Assembly: GCA_963781675.1 (NCBI GenBank)
Contig: CAWAGF010000007.1
Span: 124,001 to 188,000 of the forward strand
Length of the DNA: 64,000 nucleotides
Direction: 5' to 3'
Origin: SCTD01 sp963781675
Lineage (GTDB): Bacteria > Actinomycetota > Actinomycetes > Mycobacteriales > SCTD01
Made by a program: the position numbers and the translations under genes
Part shown: piece after piece, positions 36,928-44,268 of the stretch
How positions within the stretch are numbered: position 1 is the first letter of the stretch
Layout: the number at the start of each line of letters is the position of its first letter
The notes under the pieces: model-generated
Databases searched by the model: none
Seen by the model: the letters and a program-made list of their open reading frames with translations, nothing else
Told to the model about the DNA's origin: nothing

Positions 36928-37431
36928 TCAGCGGCGCGCGTCCCGGCGGGGTGCCCGCTCCGGGGTGCCGGCCGGGCGTCGTCCAGCGCCGTCCGCGAGC
37001 ACCTTCGCGGCGAGGGCCGGGTCGGTGCGGAGCCGGTCGCCGTAGGCCAGCTGCACGAGCGCGTCGCTGCTCTCCTCGAGCAGCTGCAGCACCTCGCCGA
37101 GCACCCGGTCGGCGAGGGCGACGTCGCTGATCGAGCCGGTGAGGAAGACGTCGCCGACGTCGTCGACCCCGAAGTGCACGTCGCGCAGGCGCAGGTTGCG
37201 GGCCAGCAGGTAGCGGTGCAGCGGCGCCGGGTCGGCGACGTCCACCAGGTGCAGGACGAACGCCTCGACGGCCACCGCCTGCTCGCCCGCGACCAGCCAG
37301 ACGAGCGTGGACGGTCGACGGCTGCCGTGCAGGTGCACGACGTACGCCCCGGCCTCCACCCGCTCGAAGCGCGCGCCGAGGTCGCTCAGCACGTCGAGCA
37401 GCTGCCCGTCCAGCTCCCAGGCGGTGCTCAC
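36928..37431 (-). CDS. YbjN domain protein (first copy)
   Basis: 167 residues of the YbjN fold (type III secretion chaperone-like). Typical blocks: LVWLVAGEQAVAVEAFVLH, HRYLLARNLRLRDVHFGVDDVGDVFLTGSI and LGEVLQLLEESSDALVQLAYG. The tail is a basic Arg/Pro region. GTG 37431 lies 19 bp after the second YbjN gene. The two are about 35 percent alike by eye, pointing to an old duplication. In Streptomyces YbjN genes flank mshA but their function is not known. Confidence 0.85.
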   Translation of the reverse strand: MSTAWELDGQLLDVLSDLGARFERVEAGAYVVHLHGSRRPSTLVWLVAGEQAVAVEAFVLHLVDVADPAPLHRYLLARNLRLRDVHFGVDDVGDVFLTGSISDVALADRVLGEVLQLLEESSDALVQLAYGDRLRTDPALAAKVLADGAGRRPAGTPERAPRRDARR

Positions 37432-37450
37432 CGCCCGGCGCCCGTGGGGC

Positions 37451-37939
37451 TCAGCGGTCCGGGTCCGCGAAGCGCGCGAACGCCTGCAGGTTGCGGGTGC
37501 TCTCGCCGTTCTTCTGCCGCCAGGCCCACTCGCGCCGGATCGAGCCGGCGAAGCCGATCTCGAGCAGCGGGTCGAAGGACTCGTCGGCGTACTGCAGCAC
37601 CGAGCCGAGGAGGCGGTCGACCTCGTCCGGCGTGACGGAGTGCAGAGGCAGGCGCCCCACGAGGTAGACGTCGCCGGCGGCGTCGATCGAGAACGAGACG
37701 CCGTACAGGCGGGCGTTGCGGCGCAGCAGGAAGCGGTAGAACTCCTCGACGTTCTCGTCGGGCTTGCGGCAGACGAACGCCTCGACGAGCAGGGCGTGCC
37801 GGCCGGCGACGAGCCAGCAGTTGGTCGCCAGCTTGTGCGTGCCGGGCAGCACGACGAAGAACTGCCCCTCGTCGGGGGACGTGTAGTCCAGGCCCGCCTC
37901 GTCGAGAGCAGCCTGGATGGTCTGGTGCAGGTCGCTCAT
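37451..37939 (-). CDS. YbjN domain protein (second copy)
   Basis: 162 residues, YbjN fold (NCWLVAGRHALLVEAFVCRKP, YRFLLRRNARLYGVSFSIDAAGDVYLVGRL, SFDPLLEIGFAGSIRREWAWR). ATG 37939 overlaps the mshA stop as ATGA, so it is translated directly after mshA. Co-transcription of mshA with two YbjN genes, gpmA and DUF3105 is likely from spacing. Confidence 0.87.
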   Translation of the reverse strand: MSDLHQTIQAALDEAGLDYTSPDEGQFFVVLPGTHKLATNCWLVAGRHALLVEAFVCRKPDENVEEFYRFLLRRNARLYGVSFSIDAAGDVYLVGRLPLHSVTPDEVDRLLGSVLQYADESFDPLLEIGFAGSIRREWAWRQKNGESTRNLQAFARFADPDR

Positions 37940-39222
37940 CGTGCGACCGCCAGCGGCAGGGACACCCGGTCGGCGAGCGCGTCGCGGTAGGTCGACAGCA
38001 GGCCGTCGGCCGTGCGGCCCCAGGAGAAGCCGGCGGCGTGCGCGACCGCGCCGGCCGACAGCGCCGGGCGCGTGGCGACCGCACGGGTGAGGGCGGCCGC
38101 CCACTGGTCGGCGCCGTGGCCGGGGACGAGCAGGCCGCTGACGCCGTCGCGGACGGTGGTCCGCAGCCCGCCGACGTCGGTGGCGACGACGGGCGTGCCG
38201 CAGGCCTGCGCCTCCAGGGCCACCAGGCCGAACGACTCGTTGTGGCTGGGCACGGCCACGACGTCGGCCGCGCGGTACCAGTCGCGCAGCCGCTCAGCGC
38301 CCCGCGGCTTCTCGAAGCGGACGACGTCGGCGATGCCGAGCCCGTGCGCGAGGTCCTGCAGGGCGGTGGGCTCGAGGAGCCCGGTGCCGCTCGGCCCACC
38401 CACGACCGCGACGACGAGGCGGTCGCGGAGGGAGGGGTCCTGCGCCAGCATCCGCGCGGCGGCGTGGAGCAGGACGTCGGGCGCCTTGAGCGGCTGGATG
38501 CGCCCGACGAACAGCAGGACCACCGCGTCGGGCGGCACGCCGAGCATCGTGCGCGCGAGCGTCTGCGGGTTGCCGGCCTCCCCCGGGCGGAAGTGCTCGA
38601 GGTCGACGCCGGGCGCGACGGTGACGACGCGGGCGGCCTCGGCGCCGTAGAGGTCGACGAGCTGGCGGGCCTCGTCCTCGGTGTTCGCGACGAGCCGGTC
38701 GGAGGCCTCGACGACCTGCTGCTCGCCGACGACGCGGCGCAGCGGCTCGGGGGCGTCGCCCTCGGCGAGCGCGAGGTTCTTGACCTTGGCCAGGGTGTGC
38801 GCGGTGTGCACCAGCGGCACGCCCCAGCGCTCGGTGGCCAGCCAGCCGACCTGCCCGGACAGCCAGTAGTGCGAGTGCACGACGTCGTACCAGCCGGGCT
38901 CGTGCGCGGCCTCGGCGCGCAGGACGCCGGAGGTCAGCGCGCACAGCTGCGCGGGCAGGTCCTCCTTCGACAGCCCCTCGAACGGGCCGGCGGTGAGGTG
39001 CCGGACGGTGACGCCCGGGGCCAGCTCGACGACGGGGGGCAGGTCGCTGGAGGTGGCCCGGGTGAAGACCTCGACCTCGACGCCGAGCTGCGCGAGGCGC
39101 TTGCTCGTCTCGACGACGTAGACGTTCATGCCGCCGGCGTCGCCGGTGCCCGGCTGCTCGAGCGGCGAGGTGTGCACGGACAGGACGGCGACGCGCCGCG
39201 GCCGTACCGACGTCAGGGTCAT
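37936..39222 (-). CDS. mshA: D-inositol-3-phosphate glycosyltransferase (mycothiol synthesis)
   Basis: First committed step of mycothiol synthesis: joins UDP-GlcNAc and inositol 3-phosphate. 428 residues of GT-B fold, family GT4: N-terminal SVHTSPLEQPGTGDAGGMNVYV (the signature of MshA), VHSHYWLSGQVGW, then the donor site FVGRIQPLKAPD and SHNESFGLVALEAQACGTPVVA with the E-x7-E motif. ATG 39222 is close to the conserved start. It marks the host as an actinobacterium using mycothiol rather than glutathione. Confidence 0.95.
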   Translation of the reverse strand: MTLTSVRPRRVAVLSVHTSPLEQPGTGDAGGMNVYVVETSKRLAQLGVEVEVFTRATSSDLPPVVELAPGVTVRHLTAGPFEGLSKEDLPAQLCALTSGVLRAEAAHEPGWYDVVHSHYWLSGQVGWLATERWGVPLVHTAHTLAKVKNLALAEGDAPEPLRRVVGEQQVVEASDRLVANTEDEARQLVDLYGAEAARVVTVAPGVDLEHFRPGEAGNPQTLARTMLGVPPDAVVLLFVGRIQPLKAPDVLLHAAARMLAQDPSLRDRLVVAVVGGPSGTGLLEPTALQDLAHGLGIADVVRFEKPRGAERLRDWYRAADVVAVPSHNESFGLVALEAQACGTPVVATDVGGLRTTVRDGVSGLLVPGHGADQWAAALTRAVATRPALSAGAVAHAAGFSWGRTADGLLSTYRDALADRVSLPLAVAR

Positions 39223-39300
39223 CGACGTCCCCCTTCCCCTGCAGGAGGCAGTCTGCCCCGCCCCTGCCCAACATCGTCGAGCAGGGCAGACTTCCCCGCC

Positions 39301-40032
39301 ATGCAGAGGACCGCCGTCGTCACCGGAGCCAGCAGCGGGATCGGGGCCGCCACCGCACGCCTGCTGGCGTCGCAGGGCTGGTCCGTCGTGGCCGCCGCCC
39401 GCCGGCTGGACCGGCTCGGCGAGCTGGCCGCCTCGACACCCGGGATCCGCCCGCAGGCGCTCGACGTCACCGACCCGCGCTCGGTCGACGACCTCGTCGA
39501 CGCCGTCCCGCAGTGCGACCTGCTGGTCGCGAACGCCGGCGGCGCCTTCGACCTGGCCGCGCTCGCCGACGCGGACGCCGAGACCTGGGCGCGGACGTAC
39601 GACGTGAACGTCCTCGGCACGGTCCGCACCGTCCAGGCGCTGCTCCCGGCGCTCCAGCGCTCGCGCGGGCAGGTCGTGCTGACCGGCTCCACGGCCGGCC
39701 GGTGGGTCTACGAGGGCGGCGGCGGCTACGTGGCGGCCAAGCACGCGCTGGCCGCGCTGCGGGACACCTGGCGGCTCGAGCTCGTCGACAGCGGCGTGCG
39801 CGTGAGCGAGGTGGCGCCCGGGATGGTGCACACGGAGGAGTTCTCCACCGTCCGCTTCGGCGGTGACGAGGACAAGGCCGCCGCGGTGTACGAGGGCGTC
39901 GACGCGCTGACCGCCGAGGACGTCGCCGAGGCCGTGGCGTGGGTGGCCGGCCGGCCGGCGCACGTCAACGTCGACCTCGTGCAGATCACGCCGCAGCAGC
40001 AGGCCGGCGTCGGCAAGGTCGTCCGGCGCTGA
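39301..40032 (+). CDS. short-chain dehydrogenase/reductase
   Basis: 243 residues, classical SDR: cofactor site TGASSGIG, NAG as VANAGG, catalytic Ser in LTGSTAG and YVAAK (Tyr/Lys). Resembles serine/3-hydroxy-acid dehydrogenase YdfG-like SDRs, but the substrate is not defined. It overlaps the following methyltransferase gene and is divergent from mshA with 78 bp between. Confidence 0.9.
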   Translation: MQRTAVVTGASSGIGAATARLLASQGWSVVAAARRLDRLGELAASTPGIRPQALDVTDPRSVDDLVDAVPQCDLLVANAGGAFDLAALADADAETWARTYDVNVLGTVRTVQALLPALQRSRGQVVLTGSTAGRWVYEGGGGYVAAKHALAALRDTWRLELVDSGVRVSEVAPGMVHTEEFSTVRFGGDEDKAAAVYEGVDALTAEDVAEAVAWVAGRPAHVNVDLVQITPQQQAGVGKVVRR

Positions 40033-40838
40033 GCCCCAAGCGCTACGCGGCGGGCCGGGCCCGCGCGCTCGGGCTGGCCACCCGCGGCACCACCGCCCCG
40101 AACCGGCTGCGCCGCGTGGACCGCTGGCTCACCGGCGTGCACGGGCCGCTCCTGCGCGACGCGGAGCGGCCGCTCGTGGTCGACCTCGGCTACGGCGCCT
40201 CACCGGTGACGACCGTCGAGCTGTTCACCCGGCTGCGCGAGGTGCGGCCGGACGTCGAGGTGGTCGGCCTGGAGATCGACCAGGAGCGGGTCGACGTCGC
40301 CAGGCCGGCCGAGCGGGAGGGGCTGTCCTTCCGGCGCGGCGGCTTCGAGCTGGCCGGCCTGCGGCCGCTGGTCGTCCGGGCGCTGAACGTGCTCAGGCAG
40401 TACGACGAGCAGCCGGCGCTCCAAGCCTGGCAGACCCTGCTCGACGGCCTGGCGCCCGGCGGGCTGCTCGTGGAGGGCACCTGCGACGAGATCGGCCGGC
40501 GCGCGGCCTGGGTGGCCCTGACCGCCGACGGGCCGCAGACGCTCACCCTCGCGGCGCACCTGCCGGCGCTGGACCGGCCCTCGTCGCTCGCCGAGCGGCT
40601 GCCCAAGGCGCTGATCCACCACAACGTGCCGGGCCGGCCGGTGCACGCGCTGCTGGCCGCGCTGGACGACGCGTGGGACCGGGCCGCACCGCACGCGGTC
40701 TTCGGACCGCGGGCGCGCTGGGTGGCGGCCTGCGAGGCGCTCGCGTGGGAGCGGGACGTACGGCGGGCGCGCCTCGGCGAGCTGACCGTCCCGTGGGCCA
40801 CCGTCGCCCCCCGGGCAGCAGAACGGCCCGGCCCCTGA
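40029..40838 (+). CDS. class I SAM-dependent methyltransferase-like protein, apparent CTG start
   Basis: 269 residues. The SAM-site glycine loop is VVDLGYGASP, preceded by ATRGTTAPNRLRRVDRW, which is conserved in actinobacterial homologues, so the protein must start at or before this segment. No ATG, GTG or TTG lies between the SDR stop and it; the only fit is CTG 40029, overlapping that stop (CTGA). GTG 40116 would remove the conserved N-terminus. The substrate is unknown. The gene ends within the terminator hairpin. Confidence 0.75.
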   Translation: MSPKRYAAGRARALGLATRGTTAPNRLRRVDRWLTGVHGPLLRDAERPLVVDLGYGASPVTTVELFTRLREVRPDVEVVGLEIDQERVDVARPAEREGLSFRRGGFELAGLRPLVVRALNVLRQYDEQPALQAWQTLLDGLAPGGLLVEGTCDEIGRRAAWVALTADGPQTLTLAAHLPALDRPSSLAERLPKALIHHNVPGRPVHALLAALDDAWDRAAPHAVFGPRARWVAACEALAWERDVRRARLGELTVPWATVAPRAAERPGP

Positions 40839-40858
40839 TCAGGAGGGCCGGGCCGTTC
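40821..40858. terminator. bidirectional 14-bp stem terminator
   Basis: GAACGGCCCGGCCC (40821-40834) pairs perfectly with 40845-40858 around a 10-base loop. It sits between the convergent methyltransferase and SsgB-like genes and overlaps the last codons of the former. Confidence 0.8.
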
Positions 40859-40877
40859 AGGTGTCTCCGTCTGCGGG

Positions 40878-41297
40878 TCAGTCCTCGAGCAGCAGGGCGA
40901 GCTCGGCGTCGAGGTCGACGACGTCGCCCTCGGAGCCGGTCGGGACGGCGAGGTAGGTCTGCTGCAGGAACTCGACGAGGGAGTCGCGGTCGATCTCGAA
41001 CAGCGCCGAGCCGGAGGGGGAGGCCATCGCCAGGTTGATGACCCGCTCGCCGCCGCTCATGGCCGGCCAGACGCGGATGTCGCCCTCGCCGACCGTGGCG
41101 GAGATGCCGTCGGTGAGCAGCTGGCGGGCGAACATCCACTCGACGATGCCGTCGCCCTCGCCGCCGGTCTGGAAGGCCACGCGCACCGCCCACGGGTCGT
41201 CGGCCGCGTAGCGCAGGTCGGCGAGCACCGGGAGGGACGGGCCGCCGGGGACGACCAGGCGGAGCTCGAGCTCGGTGCGGACGGTGGCGATGCTCAT
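40878..41297 (-). CDS. ssgB: SsgA/SsgB-like sporulation and cell-division regulator (SALP)
   Basis: 139 residues matching SsgA-like proteins along the whole length: LELRLVV, LPVLADLRYAADDPWAVRVAF, VEWMFARQLLTDGI, GDIRVWP, and the acidic C-terminus DLDAELALLLED. SsgB recruits FtsZ to division sites during sporulation of Streptomyces. The tail and size fit SsgB best, but another SALP is possible. ATG 41297 is used. The next 200 bp up to the divergent gene contain GGGTCT repeats and no recognised regulator site. Confidence 0.88.
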   Translation of the reverse strand: MSIATVRTELELRLVVPGGPSLPVLADLRYAADDPWAVRVAFQTGGEGDGIVEWMFARQLLTDGISATVGEGDIRVWPAMSGGERVINLAMASPSGSALFEIDRDSLVEFLQQTYLAVPTGSEGDVVDLDAELALLLED

Positions 41298-41499
41298 GGG
41301 GAGTGCCCTTCGGGGTCTGGGTCTGGGTCGGGGACTTCGTGCTGCGGAGACACCCTGAGCAACGAGGGGCCGGGGGGCCGGTGACGGCTCGAGACGAGCA
41401 TCACCCGCTCGGGGGACGCGGATACCGGGACATCTGCGGGCGCACCCGGACGACCTGTCGCCGGTTTCTCCGCCACAGGGGCGGGGGTACCGTCCGCGC

Positions 41500-41748
41500 A
41501 TGGCTGAAGACCTGGTGGTGCTGCGCGGCGGGGTCCGCGACGGGGAGTCGACGATGGTCCAGGAGGGCGTCAAGCGACTGCTCGCCGCGAGCGACGCTCC
41601 GGGGCTCGTCGAGGTGTACGAGGCCAACGGCGAGACCGCCCACGTCGCGGGCAACGACGACGAGGCCTTCGTGTTCATCCACGCGGGCCAGGAGCCGGCG
41701 GGCGACCTCGCCCCGGAGCTCCAGCACAGCCCCCGCTCCGGCGCCTAG
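41500..41748 (+). CDS. small hypothetical protein
   Basis: 82 residues, acidic, no signal or membrane segment, no recognised domain. Begins MAEDLVVLRGG and contains an alternating polar pattern compatible with a small alpha/beta fold. Codon use fits the neighbours (GC-rich third positions), so it is probably real. Its TAG is shared with the convergent hydrolase through CTAG at 41745-41748. Confidence 0.55.
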   Translation: MAEDLVVLRGGVRDGESTMVQEGVKRLLAASDAPGLVEVYEANGETAHVAGNDDEAFVFIHAGQEPAGDLAPELQHSPRSGA

Positions 41749-42503
41749 CTGTTCAGGAAGCCGCTGACCTCGGCCCGCAGCCGGGCCCGCTCGCGGAAGA
41801 CCACGCCCGGCTCGGCGAACACCACCAGCCGCGCCTTGGGCAGCACGGCCGCCAGGTCGCGCGCGACCTGCGCGGGGTGCAGCGGGTCGCCCTCCTGCGC
41901 GAGCAGCAGCACGTCCGCACTCACCGCCGCCAGCCGGCTGCGGTCCGGCACGGGCGTCACGGCGGGCAGCGCCCGCACGGCGACGGCCACCCCGGGCGAG
42001 CGGAGCAGGTGCGCGGTGCGGGTGCGGGCGTAGGCCGCCACCGCCGGCTGGTCCCGCAGGTCGGCCGGCAGCTCCGCGAGGACCAGCCGCTCGACCTCCC
42101 CTGCGTCGCCGCCGTCCAGGGCGTCGCCGAGCGCGGCCACGCGTCGTACCGCCTCGTCGGTGCGCGGACGGTCGACCGCCGCCGGCAGGAACAGCACGAC
42201 CCGCTCGAAGCGCTCGGGGCGGCGGGCGAGCAGCGACAGCAGGGCACCCGCGCCCATCGAGACGCCGAGCGCGCGGGTCGCGCCGTGCGCGTCGGCCACC
42301 TGCTCGAGGTCGCGCCCGAGGGCGGCGTAGTCGAAGGGCTCGTCAGGGAGCGGCGAGCCGCCGTGGCCGCGGGCCTCGTACAGCACGCGGGTGCCGGTCA
42401 CGCCGCCGAGCAGGGGGCGGGTCTCGGCGATCGAGGCGCCCAGGCCGTGGGCAGCGACGGTGACCGGGCCGCCGCTGCCGGTGACGAGCTCGATCAGCCC
42501 CAC
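41745..42503 (-). CDS. alpha/beta-fold hydrolase
   Basis: 252 residues. Oxyanion region AAHGLGAS, nucleophile elbow GVSMGAG (Ser), acid around LAQEGDPLHP. The catalytic His expected near the C-terminus is not obvious: the segment VVFAEPGVVFRER has no His, so activity may be altered. GTG 42503 overlaps the end of the DUF2516 gene by 10 bp. Substrate unknown. Confidence 0.82.
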   Translation of the reverse strand: MGLIELVTGSGGPVTVAAHGLGASIAETRPLLGGVTGTRVLYEARGHGGSPLPDEPFDYAALGRDLEQVADAHGATRALGVSMGAGALLSLLARRPERFERVVLFLPAAVDRPRTDEAVRRVAALGDALDGGDAGEVERLVLAELPADLRDQPAVAAYARTRTAHLLRSPGVAVAVRALPAVTPVPDRSRLAAVSADVLLLAQEGDPLHPAQVARDLAAVLPKARLVVFAEPGVVFRERARLRAEVSGFLNS

Positions 42504-42787
42504 GGACCGCCGGGCCGCATCCCGCGCACTGCAGGCCGGACGTCCACGAGGTAGACGATCGCGGCGACCAGCCCGACCAGCCCGAACAGGCCCAGCAGCG
42601 CCAGCCGGCCGAGCAGCACGGCGAGCACCAGGATGACGACCCACGCGGTCTTGGTGAGCTTGCCCGCGGCCTCGAAGGCGGGGGCGGGGCGGCTGAGGGC
42701 GTCGACCAGCGCCCAGACCTTCAGGCCGAGGGCGCCGGCGCCCAGCACGAGGAGCAGCAGCTGGGAGGTGCCGAAGAGGTCGATCAC
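42494..42787 (-). CDS. DUF2516 small membrane protein
   Basis: 97 residues with three hydrophobic helices (about 9-30, 48-66, 68-84) and the conserved KLTKTAWVVIL segment. Equivalent to Rv0476, which in Mycobacterium tuberculosis follows Rv0474 (XRE regulator) and hbhA. The same order is kept here. Function unknown. GTG 42787. Confidence 0.85.
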   Translation of the reverse strand: MIDLFGTSQLLLLVLGAGALGLKVWALVDALSRPAPAFEAAGKLTKTAWVVILVLAVLLGRLALLGLFGLVGLVAAIVYLVDVRPAVRGMRPGGPWG

Positions 42788-42817
42788 CCGGTCATCCTCG
42801 CGCAGCCCCGGAACGCA

Positions 42818-42854
42818 CGCGACCCCCGGGCCACGAGGGCTGCCGGGGGTCGCG
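42818..42854 (-). terminator. 12-bp stem terminator after the HTH-HbhA gene
   Basis: CGCGACCCCCGG (42818-42829) pairs perfectly with 42843-42854. It follows the HbhA coding end on the minus strand and precedes DUF2516. Confidence 0.65.
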
Positions 42855-42893
42855 CGTGCTTGCGGGGGTGCAGGTGGTGCAGGGAGTGGAGGA

Positions 42894-43412
42894 CTAGCCG
42901 ATCTTGGCGGCGGCGTCCTCGACGGCGCGCTCGCCGGCCTTGGCGGACTTCTTGGCGGCGACGGCGGCGGCCTCGGCCTTGCGCACGGCCTCCTTGCCCT
43001 CGGCGATGGCGGCCTCGGTGGCCGGCTGGCGACGGATCTGGGTCACGAGGCGCTCGCCGCGGACGGTCAGCTGGGTGTAGAGGTCGGTCGCCTTCTCGGT
43101 GGCCTTCTCGACGCGGGTCTCGACCTCGCTGCGGAGGGTCTTGACCTGGGCCGGGAGCTCCTTGACCTGGGCCGGGACCTCGGACAGGCGCGCCTGGACC
43201 TTGCTGACGCGGGCGGTCACGTCGGCCGGGACCTCCTTGGCCTGCTCGATCGCGAGGTCGGCGACACCGACGACGGCGAACAGCGGCTTGGTGGCCTCGG
43301 CGACGTCGAAGGTCGGGAGGTTCTTGATCGTGAAGCGGCCCGTGACCGTGCTGCCGGTCTTGTCGACGTCGACGTCGGCGGTGGGCTTCTTGGCGGTGGT
43401 GGTGACGGACAT
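42894..43412 (-). CDS. HbhA-like protein from an internal start
   Basis: Same frame as the fusion, 172 residues from ATG 43412, with AGGAGG 7 bases upstream. It has an extended helical region of heptads (KVQARLSEVPAQVKELPAQ) and a C-terminus of Lys/Ala pairs resembling the heparin-binding tail of HbhA. In mycobacteria HbhA is an adhesin also associated with lipid bodies. The strong internal site suggests this product is made in its own right. Confidence 0.6.
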   Translation of the reverse strand: MSVTTTAKKPTADVDVDKTGSTVTGRFTIKNLPTFDVAEATKPLFAVVGVADLAIEQAKEVPADVTARVSKVQARLSEVPAQVKELPAQVKTLRSEVETRVEKATEKATDLYTQLTVRGERLVTQIRRQPATEAAIAEGKEAVRKAEAAAVAAKKSAKAGERAVEDAAAKIG

Positions 43413-43976
43413 GCGAGTGCCTCCTGGCGGTGGGGTGGTGGTGCGGACGTTCGGGACGGTGCGGCGGGTCAGGCGCTCCGAGCTGGTGGGCGCGGTGGCC
43501 TTGGTCGCGCGCCTGGTGCCGCCGGCGCGCTTGATCGGGGGGGCGACCTGCTCCGCGCTGACCGGCTCGGCGGTGACGACCGTGACCGCGACGTCGTCGC
43601 TGCCACTGCGGTCGTCGCTGCCCGCCGGCTGCGCCGCGGCGTTCTCCTTGCGGAAGCTGTCGTAGATCTCGAGCAGCACCTGCTTCTGCCGCTCGTTCAG
43701 GCCCTCGTCGCCGAGCACGGCGTCGGGGACGGCCCCGTCGCCCTCGCGCTGCTCGAGGATGCCGGCCTGGACGTACAGGGCCTCGGCCGAGATGCGCAGC
43801 GCCTTGGCGATCTGCTGCAGGATCTCGGCGCTGGGCTTGCGCAGCCCCCGCTCGATCTGGCTGAGGTAGGGGTTGCTGACGCCGGCCAGCTTGGCCAGCT
43901 GGCGCAGCGAGATGTCGCTGGCGCTGCGCTGCTCGCGGATGTAGTCGCCGAGGTGACGGACGTCGATGCCGACCAC
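42894..43976 (-). CDS. XRE-type regulator fused in frame to HbhA-like heparin-binding hemagglutinin
   Basis: One open frame of 360 residues. Residues about 1-75 are an XRE helix-turn-helix (LRQLAKLAGVSNPYLSQIE) and about 75-115 a family helix. Then comes a low-complexity linker, and from about 190 an HbhA-like coiled-coil protein with a Lys/Ala-rich tail. In mycobacteria these are separate genes (Rv0474, hbhA). Here no stop separates them, yet ATG 43412 has a perfect AGGAGG. GTG 43976 (GGAGGAGG upstream) is the start of the HTH part. The product may be a fusion, two proteins, or both. Confidence 0.8.
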   Translation of the reverse strand: MVGIDVRHLGDYIREQRSASDISLRQLAKLAGVSNPYLSQIERGLRKPSAEILQQIAKALRISAEALYVQAGILEQREGDGAVPDAVLGDEGLNERQKQVLLEIYDSFRKENAAAQPAGSDDRSGSDDVAVTVVTAEPVSAEQVAPPIKRAGGTRRATKATAPTSSERLTRRTVPNVRTTTPPPGGTRMSVTTTAKKPTADVDVDKTGSTVTGRFTIKNLPTFDVAEATKPLFAVVGVADLAIEQAKEVPADVTARVSKVQARLSEVPAQVKELPAQVKTLRSEVETRVEKATEKATDLYTQLTVRGERLVTQIRRQPATEAAIAEGKEAVRKAEAAAVAAKKSAKAGERAVEDAAAKIG

Positions 43977-44033
43977 GGTGACCTCCTCCGCTCGCGGTGC
44001 TGCGTCGCTGCTGACGAGAACGTTATGCCCGGG

Positions 44034-44063
44034 TGCTAGCAACTGCAAGCACTCCTGCTAGCA
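44034..44063. promoter_or_regulatory. paired TGCTAGCA palindromes, candidate autoregulatory operator
   Basis: The 8-bp palindrome TGCTAGCA occurs at 44034-44041 and 44056-44063, 22 bp apart (two helical turns), 58 bp before the HTH gene start. CTAG is rare in this DNA, so two copies in phase are notable. Likely the binding site of the XRE regulator; the divergent sialidase-like gene could also be affected. Confidence 0.5.
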
Positions 44064-44268
44064 GAACCCGGTGAGGTCCGTCACAAGGTCCGGCAGCACG
44101 CGGGGGCCGGACGGGGTGCTGCTCTGCCGGAGGCGCTGCGGGACCGGGTCGCCGACCGCGAGCGCCCGTAGGCCCTGTCGCGCACCGGCCCCTCGCGCTG
44201 CTGCAGACCTGTCGCAGCGGGGCAGGAAGTGGCACGATCCGGACGCCGTCACCCAGAGGAGCCCCGTC

